From Wolfiporia cocos (taxonomy: Eukaryota; Basidiomycota; Agaricomycetes; Polyporales; Phaeolaceae): a stretch of 64,000 nt of DNA. Location of the stretch: contig JACCLO010000001.1 in assembly GCA_029448655.1 (NCBI GenBank), positions 1-64,000 on the forward strand. The letters run 5' to 3'. Shown one piece after another: positions 1-11,565 of this stretch. The position numbers were made by a program, and so were the translations under genes. Each line of letters starts with the position of its first letter. Within the stretch, counting starts at the first letter, position 1. A model generated the notes under the pieces. That model saw nothing but the letters and a program-made list of their open reading frames with translations. It had not been told where the DNA came from and made no database searches.

Positions 1-2789
1 GGACAAGGACAAGGACAAGGAGAACACGCCCACGAAGAAGCGCGCGCCGGAGGACGGCGGCGGCGGCAGCCCGCCGCGCCCGCACGCAGGCCACGGCCGC
101 TCGCACTCGCAGCCGAAGCTGCTCTTCACAGCGTCGGAAGGTACGCACGCGCGCATCCCCTCTCCTCGCACGTGCGTGTGGCTGAGACGAACCGGCGTGG
201 ACAGGCACAGGAACCGCGAAGAAGACCGTCGTCCCCGCCTTCCTCGCCTCCTTCTCGCCCGCCAAGTACACGCCGCGCGCGTCCACGTCCGCCTCCAAGA
301 CCCTCAAGGAGAACGCCGACCCGCCCGCCACGCCCGTCACACCCACCGCGGCCACCGCCGCGCCCGCCACCCCGCAGACCGCGCCCGCCGAATGCAAGAC
401 CGCGCGGAGCACGCGCCGCCCGCTCGGCCCGCGCAGCCCCACGCCGCCGTCGTCGCCGCGCGCGCCGCTGCAGGCGCTCGCGCACAAGGAGAACGCGTCG
501 ACGCCCGCGCTCTTGCTCGCACCCGCGCCCGCGCCGGAAGGGGACGCGGACGGGGACGCGGACGGCAGGCGCGCGAGCGCGGAGCGGGACGCGGACGGCG
601 GTGTCGCGACGTTCCCGCGGCGCAGGGCGCACGAGGGGCCGCGCGCGGGCGGCTCGAATGCGAGCTCGGTGAGGGAGCGGATGCGCGATTGGGAGCGCGA
701 GCGCGCGCGCTTGAGGCAGATGGCGCTGGACTTGTCGGACGAGGGCGCGAGTGGGAGTGGGAGTGGTAGCGAGAAGGAGGTGGTGGAAGAGCAGGCGGAG
801 GCGGAGCGGGCGGAGGCGGAGCAGATGCAGATGCGGGTGCAGGAGGGACCCGAGGACGACGTGAAGCGGCGGCGCGAAGGTGACAGTAAAGAAGATCAGC
901 CCGTAATCGAGAAGGTGGCCGACAGCACGCAGCGAGATCGAGGCAAGCGGATCTCGGGGCTCACGATCGTCACGGCGTCCTCGAGGACGATAACGGACTC
1001 GAGCCTGCCCCCGACACCGCTGTGGCCGTTGGTCGAAGGTAGACGCATTTGGAACCGCTGTTCGACGTCATCCGCTGATGTTCTGTGATGCAGAATCGGT
1101 GTCAGCGGACCCTGCCAGCGAGCAGGCAAGATGCGGCAACGGGTCGGGGCTTAGCATCCTCAAGCAGAGTTTCAAGATGTCGCTTGGTGAGATTGACGAT
1201 GTTTGGATCTGCGTCTATGGGAGCTTACAGTGGCGCAGACAAGACGATGAGGCTCTGCAAGTCGTCGACCATGGCACTGGGCCGATCGACGCCTGCGCTC
1301 ACGTTCTCGCACGGGACCGACGACGACGAATCACGGGCCAGCATCAGCGAGCAAGCGTCGTGGGTCGAAGACGAGACCGCGCACAAAGGTGAGGCCGCGC
1401 GCTGTTCACATCTGGTCAGCTCACCAAGTGGCCCCATCAGCCAACGCACCCGAGCGCGTCGGCCGTCACGCAACGCGGAGCGAAGAGGTGGCGCCTGTCA
1501 ACGACGTCGACAGGATGACCCTCTGGATCCGGGATGTCGAGAGTGCGTGCTGGTGCTCGATCGCCTGGTCGACTGCTGCTGACATACCATCGCTCGCGTA
1601 GAGGTAGTAGAAGACGCCCGACAAAGCTTCGCGGCGTCGACAAATGGCCCGTGTGAGGTCCCTCCCCTCCCTGTTGCGCCCACCTCCAGACGGGTCTCGC
1701 CACATTATCGACCGCCCCGGACGGCGCGCAAGATAGTGCATGCAAGCGAGATCTTTGCTAGCGAATCCCAGTCAGGCGTAGACAGGACGTCTTCTTATGC
1801 CTCCCAGATCGATAGCGCCATGGATGCCAGCGCCATCTCGGCGAGTACAAGTAAGCTGCCCGTCGCTCCCCCCGAGCCAGCCATTTCCTCCACTGCAGAG
1901 TCCGAGCTCCCCATCAAGCCGCAGACATCGTCGCGTCGACGTCGGGCGACGGTTCTCACGTGCTCGCCAGAAGGTACACAGTCGATGAGCTTAGAGGAGG
2001 CTGCTGGCTGCGGCTCTTCCACCAAACGCCGGGAAAAGTCCAAGTCACAAGGCGACCTGTTGAATCCCATCCCTCGACCCATCACGCCGGTATCGCAGCT
2101 GGAACTTGAGCTTGGCAAGTGTGAGTAATTGACGTGCAGTGCAGTTACGCTAGGTCTGACAGTTCATGACCATGAAGTAGCGATGCCTGCGCATCCCAAG
2201 AGGCTGTCTTCACTCGTAGACCGGAGCTTGTTCATATCGTCCCCCCTTCCGAGTCCCAGGGAAAAGAGCTCAGACCAGAGTCAAGACGAGCTCACAGCAC
2301 CCCCCCTGTTTGTCGAGCCATATCCACCGCGACCGCAATCCGCACATCTGGCCTGCACTCTCGACACTGCTAGTAGAAAACATCTTGAGGATGTCTACGA
2401 CAGGTGAGCCTGGGTCATTTCAGGGATAGCAGCACCTGACGCCAATACCGTATAGGTTCCTCATGTCCACTGCTGGTGTGAAGCGCGTCGGGCGTGGATA
2501 CCAGTCAAACAACTCTCGTCCCGCCTCGGGCATCCCTGTTAATACCGCGAAGCGAAGTCTAGGTTTCTTCGGCCCGACGCGGAGACCGATGCCTCCGCCT
2601 GTGTCCAGCGATGATCCAAGCAAGGATCCATCGGTAGATGACTTTGGCATAATGATGCACTCGACACCCCATGATCGTTCAAATTCACAAGACGAGAGCA
2701 AGAACACCGTGGCTATTGTGCGCAAGGCCATCAAGGCCATCGTTTCCGGGAAACCAATGACCACTCGGTCCAAGGTTGTAGCAGTATAA
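1..2789 (+). CDS. Disordered KEN-box protein, 5' truncated by window edge
   Basis: The reading frame enters the window open at base 2 and continues through several small introns (for example 141-210) to a TAA ending at 2789. I do not recognise the family. The protein is rich in Pro, Ser, Thr, Ala and charged residues with many SP/TP sites. Three KEN tripeptides, the APC/C degron type, lie at bases 17-25, 306-314 and 486-494. A more conserved-looking block with DRMTLWIRDVE and then KVVEDARQSFAAS is formed across an intron around 1510-1650. The last exon carries STAGVKRVGRGYQS followed by a Pro-rich tail. A cell-cycle or spindle-associated role is only inferred from the degron-like motifs. Exon edges between about 1100 and 2130 are approximate. 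The convergent neighbour starts only about 330 bases downstream. Confidence 0.7.
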
Positions 2790-3120
2790 TTCAAGCCTCA
2801 CATCACCCGTGCCTCTCATTTTCTTGGTTTTGCATCGTGTATCATCTCATCGCAGTATCTGGACTTACCTACATTACGGTTTTCGCTACTCGTACTGTGT
2901 TCATTGCTGTCTTGCTGTCGCGTCGGTCCTGTCTCCTTGCTTATCCGGATCTCCTCACGCCTCCTCACGACCTCATCATGACCCGGATATGTACAATGTA
3001 TTTCATGACGCGATGAATGCAATGGGTCTGCGACCCAAACTACACAAGCTGATAATTTACAAGTGCGGTCTAAAAGTACAAGCAGCAAGCACGATGATAG
3101 TTCTCGACAGCGATGCGGTG

Positions 3121-6100
3121 TCATGATGGTGGGGGCACCCGGTCTCTGCGCAATGTGACAGGTTTGCTGGCGCCGTCCGCGGGTCTCAGCCGTTTGGCGA
3201 GAGTGTCGTCGGCGGATGAACCTTCCTCTCGTCCACGCTTCTGGGCGGCTCCGACAATTGACACGCCGGCAGCTGCGCCTTCGCCCGTCGTTGGCGAAGG
3301 GCCGCCGGCAGCACCGCGGCCGGTACCTGCTCCTCGGATAGCCAATCCACCACGAGCGCCGCGGCCGGCGCCTCTGCCCCGACCGGCACCTTCCACAGGG
3401 TTGAGGGATGACTTGCGAGGCAATGCCCTCTGCGCAGCGGGGGCGGCCGCGGGGGCTGGAGCAGACGAAGAGGAAGCTGCCGGGGCCGAGGTAGCAGCGG
3501 CCGGAGCAGTGGGGGCGGCCGGCTTCGCTGTTGAGGAAGACGCGGACGCTGCGGGCTTGACTGGAATGGGCTCCCGAGGTACAAGACCGGCTTCCTGCCA
3601 CTTGAGGATCTGCGCCTCTAGGTCCTTCAGCCTGGCCTGCACCCTGACCAGCTGCGCGTCCTTGATCTTGCTTTTGGCGGCTTGCTCCATTCGGCCACGA
3701 TCCACAGCAGCAGCAATCTCCTGTTCTTGGTCCTTCTTGAGCTCCTCTATGCGCGCCGCAACTGCTGCCTCGATGGCTTGCTGTTGGTCGCCGGTTCCGG
3801 ACGCCGAAACAGTGGCGAGCGCGTCAGCTCTCGCTGATGCAACTGCAACTTCGAGTTCTTCCTGGTGCTTCGCCGAGAGACGAGCCTCGAGTTCCCGTAG
3901 CTCTTCTGTATGCCGCGCAGCGACCTCCTCTGACGGTGCGCTTTGCAATTCGCTCTTCAGCTTTTCGATTGCAGCCTCCACGGCTTGCTGTTGCTGAACC
4001 TTAGCGCGTTCAGCATCCGCCGATTTTGCCTTGGTGAGATCCGCTAATCTGGCTCGGAACTTCTCCTATTTGACGATGAGTCCCTATAATAGCAATGAAT
4101 AGCGCAGTCACGTACATTTGACAAACGGACGTTCTCGGCTTCCTCAGCTGCCTTGCGAGCCTGCTCCGAAGCGGCCTGGAAAGATATGAGTACCATCGAC
4201 TCGGACACATAATGCACTTGACCTCACCTGTGCACTGGCAGCCGCTTCATCACGAGCCTTGATCAATTCCGCCTTTTCAGACTCCCATTGCCGTTGCGCT
4301 TCGGACGGCTCAGCTGAGCCCGCTGGCGACGCTGTCCAGATTGATTTTTCCGCAAGCAACCGGTCTCGCTCGTCGCGAAGAGATGCCTGGCAGTTTCATC
4401 AGAAGAAGAAGGAGACAGATCGAGTAGATGCGCACAATAGTTGCATCCAAGTCGGCCGTATTCACCGCCGGTGCAGACGCATGGGCAGCTCTTTCCTCCG
4501 CGAGCGTCCTCTCTAAGGATTCCTTCTCAGTACGCAGCGCATCCAGTTCCCTCGAGAGCTCCTGTTCCCTTGGTACAGTTGCCGAAGAGTCGGTAGACGT
4601 TCGCGTCTGAAGCTGATCTCGCTCCGCGGTCACAAGCTTAAGCTCCTCTTCAAGACGCGATGTCTTTGTGTTCAACTCCGCGATCTGCGCCTCGTATTGA
4701 GCGAAGCGTGACTTCGAGATCTGGTTGTTTCTCTGCCCAACTTCCTTGTGCTTCTGGATCACGCTTTCCATGTGAGCAATCTAAGGACAACCGTGAGTAT
4801 AGAGCTGCTGATCAGTGATGGACAATCTTACCCGTTCAGTCTGTGCTGCAAGTTGTTGATCACGTTCTGCAACATTCTTCTCGAACTCCTCCTTGACTGT
4901 GCTCAATCGCTCAATCTCTTCCTTCAAGGATTGCATCTCTGCAGGATCGATGCGATCGTACTAGCGTAACGGGCCTCAACACCAGGTGAACATCGAGTGA
5001 GTACAAGAAATTTACCTTGCTGAGAAGCTGGGCATTGCGTTCCTTCCACCTCTGGCTTTCACTCTCGAGCCTCTTCACCATCTGGTCCTTTGCCTCGAGC
5101 TCGGCTTGTGCGATGCGTAGTTGTTCCTTTGTAGGGTCGAGCTCTGCAGTGAGCTGCCTGAGCTTGACAACCAATTCTCTGGCGCGCTTGGCATTATTGT
5201 CGCAGTCTGCTCGGAGCGTTGCGTTGCTCTCGCGAAGGATGTTGAGCTGATTGATCTTCTCGACGAGTTCCGCATGCTGAGACTCAGAGGAAGCAGCTTC
5301 AACGGCGCGCTCACGCTCCTGCATTCAAATGAGCTGGGAACGTCACGGAAGGTGTTGTGACCTTACCTCTGAGAGGGTCTGCTCCGTCTCAGCCAGCTTT
5401 TGCGAGATGTGATTCAGCTGAGTCTGGAGACGCGTGTTCTCCTGCTTGCTGAGTTCCAGTTGGAGGTCCACGATCTCCTTCTCCCTACGTAGATAGGCAA
5501 CGACAGATCGCAACTCTGACAGCTTGGTGTCCGCATCATCCGTACTTTCTCCATCGGCGGTGCCGAGAACTGATGAGGCGTCTGCTGCTTGCCTGATGCG
5601 AGCTGCCTGTGAGCTAACGGACTCGAGGTGTTGATGCAGCAAGGTATTCTGAGCAGCGAGATCCTTGCATCTGTCCCCCAAGATTTGTGAGTTCTCCATG
5701 CACGAGACAAACATCAAAACCTGCCTTGCGTTCAAATCTGTAATCTCCTTCTCCAGGGCCTCTTTCTGTGCTTTCCAACTGGCTTCCGAGGAAGACAATT
5801 TGGCCTGAGCAGTCTCAGCAGCGGTCATGATCTCCCTCGTTGACGACTGAGCCTTCGAAAGTTCCTCTCGCAGGTTAGCAACAGTCTTGAGTGCCTCTGC
5901 ATGCGCGACTACTTCGTTCGCATACCGTTCTTCAGCGGCCTGCAGTATTGTTAGCACCACAGCCAGGTGTCAGTCTATCAGAACTACCTTCGCCCTCTCA
6001 GCCTGTTCCCGTGTCTCGCTTTCACGAGAAACACGGTCGCTCTCAACGTTCTGCTCGGTAGTACTGATGTCAACGATAGTGGCCTCCAAAGTCTTCCGGT

Positions 6101-9100
6101 CGTTTGCCCATGCTGCCTTCTCCGACTCGAATGTGCGCTGGAGCTCCGCGTACTTCTCAGAAATCTGCGATAGGTCCTGTTGGCTGGTCTGGAGTTGCTC
6201 TTGCAGCGCATTGAAGTCCGACTGCCAAACATTAATCAAAAATCAATAAAGACATAACGTAGAGACTCACGATGCGTTTGGCAAGTTCGGCCTCCGTGGA
6301 AGACCTGTATTCATCGTATGTTGCGTTCAATGTTGCCAGAGCGGTTTCGTTCGCTTGACTGATCTCCTGGAACTGCTGCACATGATTCCGAGCAGCTGCA
6401 AGGTCCACCTGCGCCACTTTGAGCGTTGAGCTAAAATATGAATAAGCAACAGGCAAATTCGCTATAGTGATCTGTTACGGACCGGAGCTCAGCAACGTCA
6501 GCCTCTAGCTGTTGCTCGCGCGTCATGTCTGCGTCGGTATGTTGCGCAACGCCGTTGACACCACTCGCCCTCCGCTCATAAACCGCGAGCTTTTCCTCGT
6601 TTCCGCGAAGCTGTCTGGTCAATTCGTCGACACGGTCCTCTAGGTGCTTCTTGCTCGTCTCCGCGCCAACAAGAGACTCGCGAGTCTTAGATAATTCTCG
6701 GGTCTGTGCATACCATGTCAACGAGCCTAAACATATAAATTATTGACAAGACTGACAGTCTGTTCGATGCGCACACGCAGTTCCTTGGACTCGATGTCTT
6801 TCTGCAGAGTGACGTGGCGGAGAGACTCTCGTTCTGAGGACAGCTGTGTCCTCAAATCCTCACTAAGCAACATCAGCGGGGGTCTTTCTAGAATATCTCG
6901 CGAGCACGTACATCTGGTGCTCTAAAAACTGGATCTGACTCTCCAAGTGCTTCCGGTCATTCTCGCCAGAGAGCTCAAGGTCACTGTGCATTCTCTGCAT
7001 ATTGCCCATGAGGTCAGCAAGGCGGGAACGTTCCGTCGAAATAGCTCGGTTTTCTTCGATCAACCGTTCTTGGACACCCTATAGAGGCAGAACAGAACAG
7101 TCAGTCGAAGGTAGTAGAATGGGTGGTCAATGCCAGCTAACCTCCCAAATCCTCTTCTCCGCACGCAGATTGGCAGATTCGTTTTGCAACTGCTCTACCT
7201 TCGCTTTCGCCACCGTCAATTCGTCGATCACTCGGTTGCATTCGATATCAGTGCGGAGGTATTGGTCGTACAACTGCTGATTGCGCTTGGACAAGTTGTC
7301 AATCTCACGACCCTGCGCATTGTTTTGCTCCTGGATCATCTGGTAGCGCTCTGGGGCAGGTGGAACGTCAGAACGGTGAATAACATTCTAAGACAAGGGC
7401 ACCTGCCATTCAGGATCTCGATCTTTGCATTCGCCTTCGCCAGTGCTGCATTGGCTTGGCCTGCCTCCCGCTGTGCCGCAAGGACTTCTTCCCTCAGATG
7501 GAGAGAGTCAACGCCCATCTCAGTCTTGTACGTCTCAAACTGGCTTTGAATTTCCGCCAGTTCCCTCTCCAAGTCAGACGAAGACGAGCCTGCGTTCAAT
7601 TCTCCACTGGCACTGGCCGAGGTGCGGTCCCCAGAGCGTTCCCTCCGCAATATTGCACGCAGTGAGTCGCGTTCCTTCAGGTACGCCTGGATAGTGACCT
7701 CTGCGCTCTTCTTCTGGCTCTCCAGCTGCTCTTGAAGCTGCTTGATCGCCTCGTGCGCCTCCGCAATCGCCTCGCCCTGCTCTTGCTCGATTGCCTCACG
7801 GTACTCCTTTTCCTCTGCCTCCATCTTCTCACCAAGCTGCCGAACAATCCTCAGAAGCTCGAGGTTCCGTTCCTGCAGCTGTGGTATGGAGCGGTATAGA
7901 ACCAGGTTGTTCGTGATGACCGCATCGATGTTCTGAGCTGGCAACGAATTCTCGTCGAGCTCTAGCTCTTCGTCTGGAGGGATGGATAAGTCATGGAAAC
8001 GACCAACTTCCTTGAGCAGGGCGGTGTGTTGTCTACTCAAATCATCCAGCTGCTGTTGCAAGACTGCGATCTCCTTGGTGGACTTAGCAAATTTCTGAGC
8101 ATTCTCCTCCGATTCCGAGGCATAAGCATCGCGTTCCGAGATCGCTTCGGCGAGTTGGGTTGCCAGCTGAGTAGCTTCTGACTGGAGTCGCTCATACTCG
8201 GCGCGTTGTTGCGAGAGAATGGGGGCCTGGCAATGTTCGGTACAAGCTTTGGCAAACAGCGAACGAACTCACCCGCTCCTCAATCTGGGCTAGGACAGCC
8301 GCCAGCGTCCGGTCCATCTTGTCAAACTCCGCGCATTTCTCTGCAAACTCATCCTGCAACTTGACATAGTCTGCATACACCTCGGTGAAAGTCTTTCCGC
8401 TCTTCTGAGCCCTGCTAACCATGGCGACTGTAGGACTGAAGCCCATCATACTCTGGTTGAGGAGGTCGGGTGTACCAGGGGTAGCGTTCATGGCCATTGA
8501 CGGCGCACCGTTGCGGCGAACAGGCGTGCTGTGCGAAGTCTCCCCAGACCCACTAGCAAAAGAGGCCATAGAGGACATGGAAGCCATGGGGAACTCGCCG
8601 GAGTTTATCCTCTCCATGACAGTCTCTAGCTCCGCCAGCTTCTTCTCTGCCTGCTCTGCCCGCTGCTTCTGCTCGTCGATCTCGTCTTGCAACGCCTCCT
8701 CGCGCCTCTGCGCACGCGACGTCACCTCCGCAAAGTCGTTCTCAATGCTGTCGACCATAGACTTGGTCTGCGCCTCGCGAGTCTCCATCATGTCCACTAG
8801 CCTGCGAAGACCAGCGGCCTCACTGGAAAATGTCGCTTCCTGTTCCGCCAGTTGGCCTCTGAGGCCTTCAATGCGCGTCAGAGCCTGAGTGAGCTGGCGA
8901 GACTGGGCGGTATGTGCAGACTGCAGCGCCTTCAGCTGGCTCTCGGTGGCGGTATGGGTTTGTACCAGTGTATCATGTTGAGCCTGCAGCTGCGACAATT
9001 CTGCATGTTTTGACCGCCGGAACTTGGAGAATTCCTCAAGTTTCGCCGTAAGTTCGTCTGAGGTCCGGTTTGCCTGCTCCTGAGTCAACTTGAACTGCTG

Positions 9101-10082
9101 AGTCAGTGTATCGAGCTTAAACTACACAACTGTCAGTCGGTTAGGACAACGTATGGTCGTACAACTACGAACTTTCGTGCCAGACTCGCTCAAGCGAGCC
9201 TCTCTGAGCTTGTCCTCAAGCTCCTGATGCTCATGGCGGGCCTGCTTGAGGTTCACACGCAGCGTCTGAATCTCATCTGCCAGGGACTGTGAAGAGGGTC
9301 ATACACGAGCAGACAGTCTGCTTACCCTCACGTTGCGCGCTATCATTCTGCAGTCGGCTGACCACGTTGAGCAGGTCGCGTTTCTCGCGTTCCGTGTCCT
9401 CAATGCGATGTTTGAGCGTGTCGACCTCCGTAGACGACGCGTCTTGCGTGCTCGAGAGGGCAGTAACCTGCGCTTGCAGAGAAGCGCGTGCAACAGCTGA
9501 AAAGCGCAATGTATGAGATGACTAAGGCATGCGCAACGATGCTTCCTATATCATACCTAGCTCCTCTTTCTCCCGTTTCACTTGCTCGAGCTCTGTTCGC
9601 ACGTCCTGGAGCGCGCTTTCAAGTTCTGATGTTGCGGACTCTCTGTCCTGCAACGCCTGGTCAAGCTCAACGTCTCTGCGCTCAATCTCCGCACGTGCTT
9701 CTTCCAGCTCGCGCTGGGTGGCGTCGCTGTCCGACGCCTGAGCCACAATCAGTCGGTACAACGAGACGATGGAATCGTGTGACGGTGCAGTGAGGTTAAT
9801 ATCTGGGAGCAGATTTGAGATCACGCCAGTGTCCAGATCGTCTGGAATCGCGACAGAGAGCGCAATGTCGGTTGTGGCTGCTGCTAGGGCAGGTGAGTTC
9901 TCGCGAGTTGTGTTTTCCGCGACAGCAGCTGCCTCGGCAGCGGCTGCAGCCGCAGCCTTGCTTTTTCTGCGTGTCTTCATCATTGCGAGGAACTGTAAGA
10001 TGGCCAGGTCATCGACCTGGGAGGGGTTAGGCCAGGTTGGAGTTGGGGATAAGACGCGACCGTCGATTGTGGCACCTGGCAT
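3121..10082 (-). CDS. MLP1: Nuclear basket coiled-coil protein, TPR/MLP1/MLP2 family
   Basis: This very long gene of many exons codes almost wholly for heptad coiled coil (Leu/Glu/Gln/Lys rich), about 1,900-2,000 residues, in the range of TPR and Mlp1. The start is the ATG at 10082, followed by MPGATIDGRVL and a poly-Ala stretch. The TPR/MLP core is visible around 7,990-7,780, where a NLVLYRSIPQLQERN segment is followed by ELLRIVRQLGEKM. The C-terminus (3120-3600) turns into a Gly/Arg/Ala-rich, RG-repeat tail with a basic KRGREEG patch, as in nuclear TPR-like proteins. Family role: nucleoplasmic basket of the nuclear pore, mRNA export quality control and spindle checkpoint anchoring. It is transcribed divergently from MOB2 with 213 bp between the start codons. 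Individual intron edges in the coiled-coil section were not all resolved. Confidence 0.9.
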
Positions 10083-10295
10083 GCGGTTGTTTGCGCCTGC
10101 TGTCCAATGGCTTCGATTTCAAACATGGCAAAACAAACTATCGGGATCGGCCCAAATTGGCAATCGCACTGGCTCTCATCTGGTTCCGTCCTGACTACAG
10201 CGACAGCTCAACAATCTCTGACCCAAGATTCAGAAGTAGCCCCGTGTTTGCAGCTGCTGCGATCAGTCACGTCCATACGTATCTAAAGCCTCAAC
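10083..10295. promoter_or_regulatory. Shared bidirectional promoter region, MLP1/MOB2
   Basis: These 213 bases separate the divergent ATGs of the MLP1-like gene (minus) and MOB2 (plus). No gene fits here, so both promoters and 5' leaders must lie in or overlap this stretch. No TATA box is obvious. Confidence 0.6.
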
Positions 10296-11285
10296 ATGTC
10301 CTCGCTGTTGAACTCGATTGGGTATAGTCATTGCTGTCACCTGAACGTAACACGCTTAATGACCTTCCTATGAAGCCGCTCGATGCAGCGTGCACCGCGT
10401 CCACCAAGACGTTCCACGACTCCCACGTCAGACTCGTTCCAGTCGACCGAGTCCTTACCTGGAACGCCGACCACGCCGAACCATCCAAAGCCGCTGTACC
10501 TTTGCAGCCCATTTGTGGAGGCCGCACTCGTGAAGGGCAATTTCAAGCACATTGTTGCGCAGCCCAAATATGCTGATGTGATGGAGTGGGTTGCTGTCAA
10601 CAGTACGTAGCTCCTTGGCCTCGCAACGCGTCCGCGTGTTTCTGACCCTCCCTTTCAACCTGCTTCCTCATTTAGTTTTCGACTTCTATCAGAACTTGAA
10701 TCAGTTCTACGGCGTGCTGGCAGAATGCTGCACGCAGCAATCTTGCCCAACAATGACTGCTGGCCCGACGTGCGTGCATCCTCACCGAGCCCGGCTAACC
10801 CTAACCCGAGTTACCGGAACAGGCTGAACTACACCTGGATCAACCAGGATCGCAAGAGCGTCCAGCTTCCGGCGCCCACGTATATCGACTACGTGATGAC
10901 TTGGGTGCAGAACCAGCTTGATGACGAGAACGAGTTCCCTACCAAGTCTGGTGCGTCTTAACCCCGAGTTTCGTAGCCTTGCTCGTTCATCTCGACCTTT
11001 CACGCGTACATAGGCCGCGACTTCCCGCAGAACTTCCCCTCCCGCGCGAAACACATATACCGCCAGCTCCTGCGCGTCTTTGCGCATCTTTACCACGCGC
11101 ACTACCCACAGATCCTGCACCTTCGTTCCGAGCCGCATTTCAACTCGCTCTTCGCCCATTTCCTCGCGTTTGGCAAGGAGTACGATCTCCTCGACGTGAA
11201 GGATATCAAAGGACAGCAGGGCGCGGCAGTCGGCATTGGCGCTCTTTGGGAGCGCTGGAAGGAGATGGGCATTCTGGAGGCGTAA
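10296..11285 (+). CDS. MOB2: MOB2-type kinase activator (NDR/Orb6/Cbk1 partner)
   Basis: Five exons reconstruct a complete Mob/phocein protein. Exon 1 is MSSLLNSIG and the first intron is 10322-10375. A Ser/Thr/Pro-rich linker follows, then the Mob fold: PLYLCSPFVEAALVKG, PKYADVMEWVAVN, FDFYQNLNQFYGVL, the zinc-site region with CTQQSCPTM, LPAPTYIDYVMTWVQNQLDD, FPQNFP and the His pair in LYHAHYPQILHL, ending FGKEYDLLDVKDI. The PLYLC.PFV opening and the FDFY.NLNQFYGVL block match Mob2 rather than Mob1, which has a different N-terminal helix and DFFNQINMLYGT-type sequence. Mob2 binds and activates NDR-family kinases (Orb6, Cbk1) that control polarised growth and septation. It shares a promoter region with MLP1 on the other strand. 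An AT dinucleotide run (11413-11425) lies just downstream. Confidence 0.95.
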
Positions 11286-11565
11286 GTCCTGTATGGCCCG
11301 GCGGATATGATGAAAGCGGCAAAACGAACACGCACAAACCTCTAGATTGGGATACAAGGGAAGCTCACACTGGATGGAAGGCCTCGCGGCGACGGGTTCG
11401 TCATATACCATGTATATATATATATCATTGTTAGCTTCGCTGCACGTATATAGTGAGGATATCTGGAACACAGAGATGTCATGCTAATGCATGTGACTTG
11501 ATGCATTTTCTGTACGTCAATAATGCTTGTCTATGGTAAGCTAAGTAAGTGGTGTATGGGTATCT

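Noticed and set aside
126..769. Long Arg-rich frames on both strands at the left end
   Set aside because: They are shadows of the GC-rich coding exon read in other frames and have an extreme Arg/Ala/Pro composition.
3113..3997. Plus-strand Ala/Ser-rich frame of about 290 codons
   Set aside because: It mirrors the C-terminal exon of the TPR/MLP gene, which has clear family features on the minus strand.
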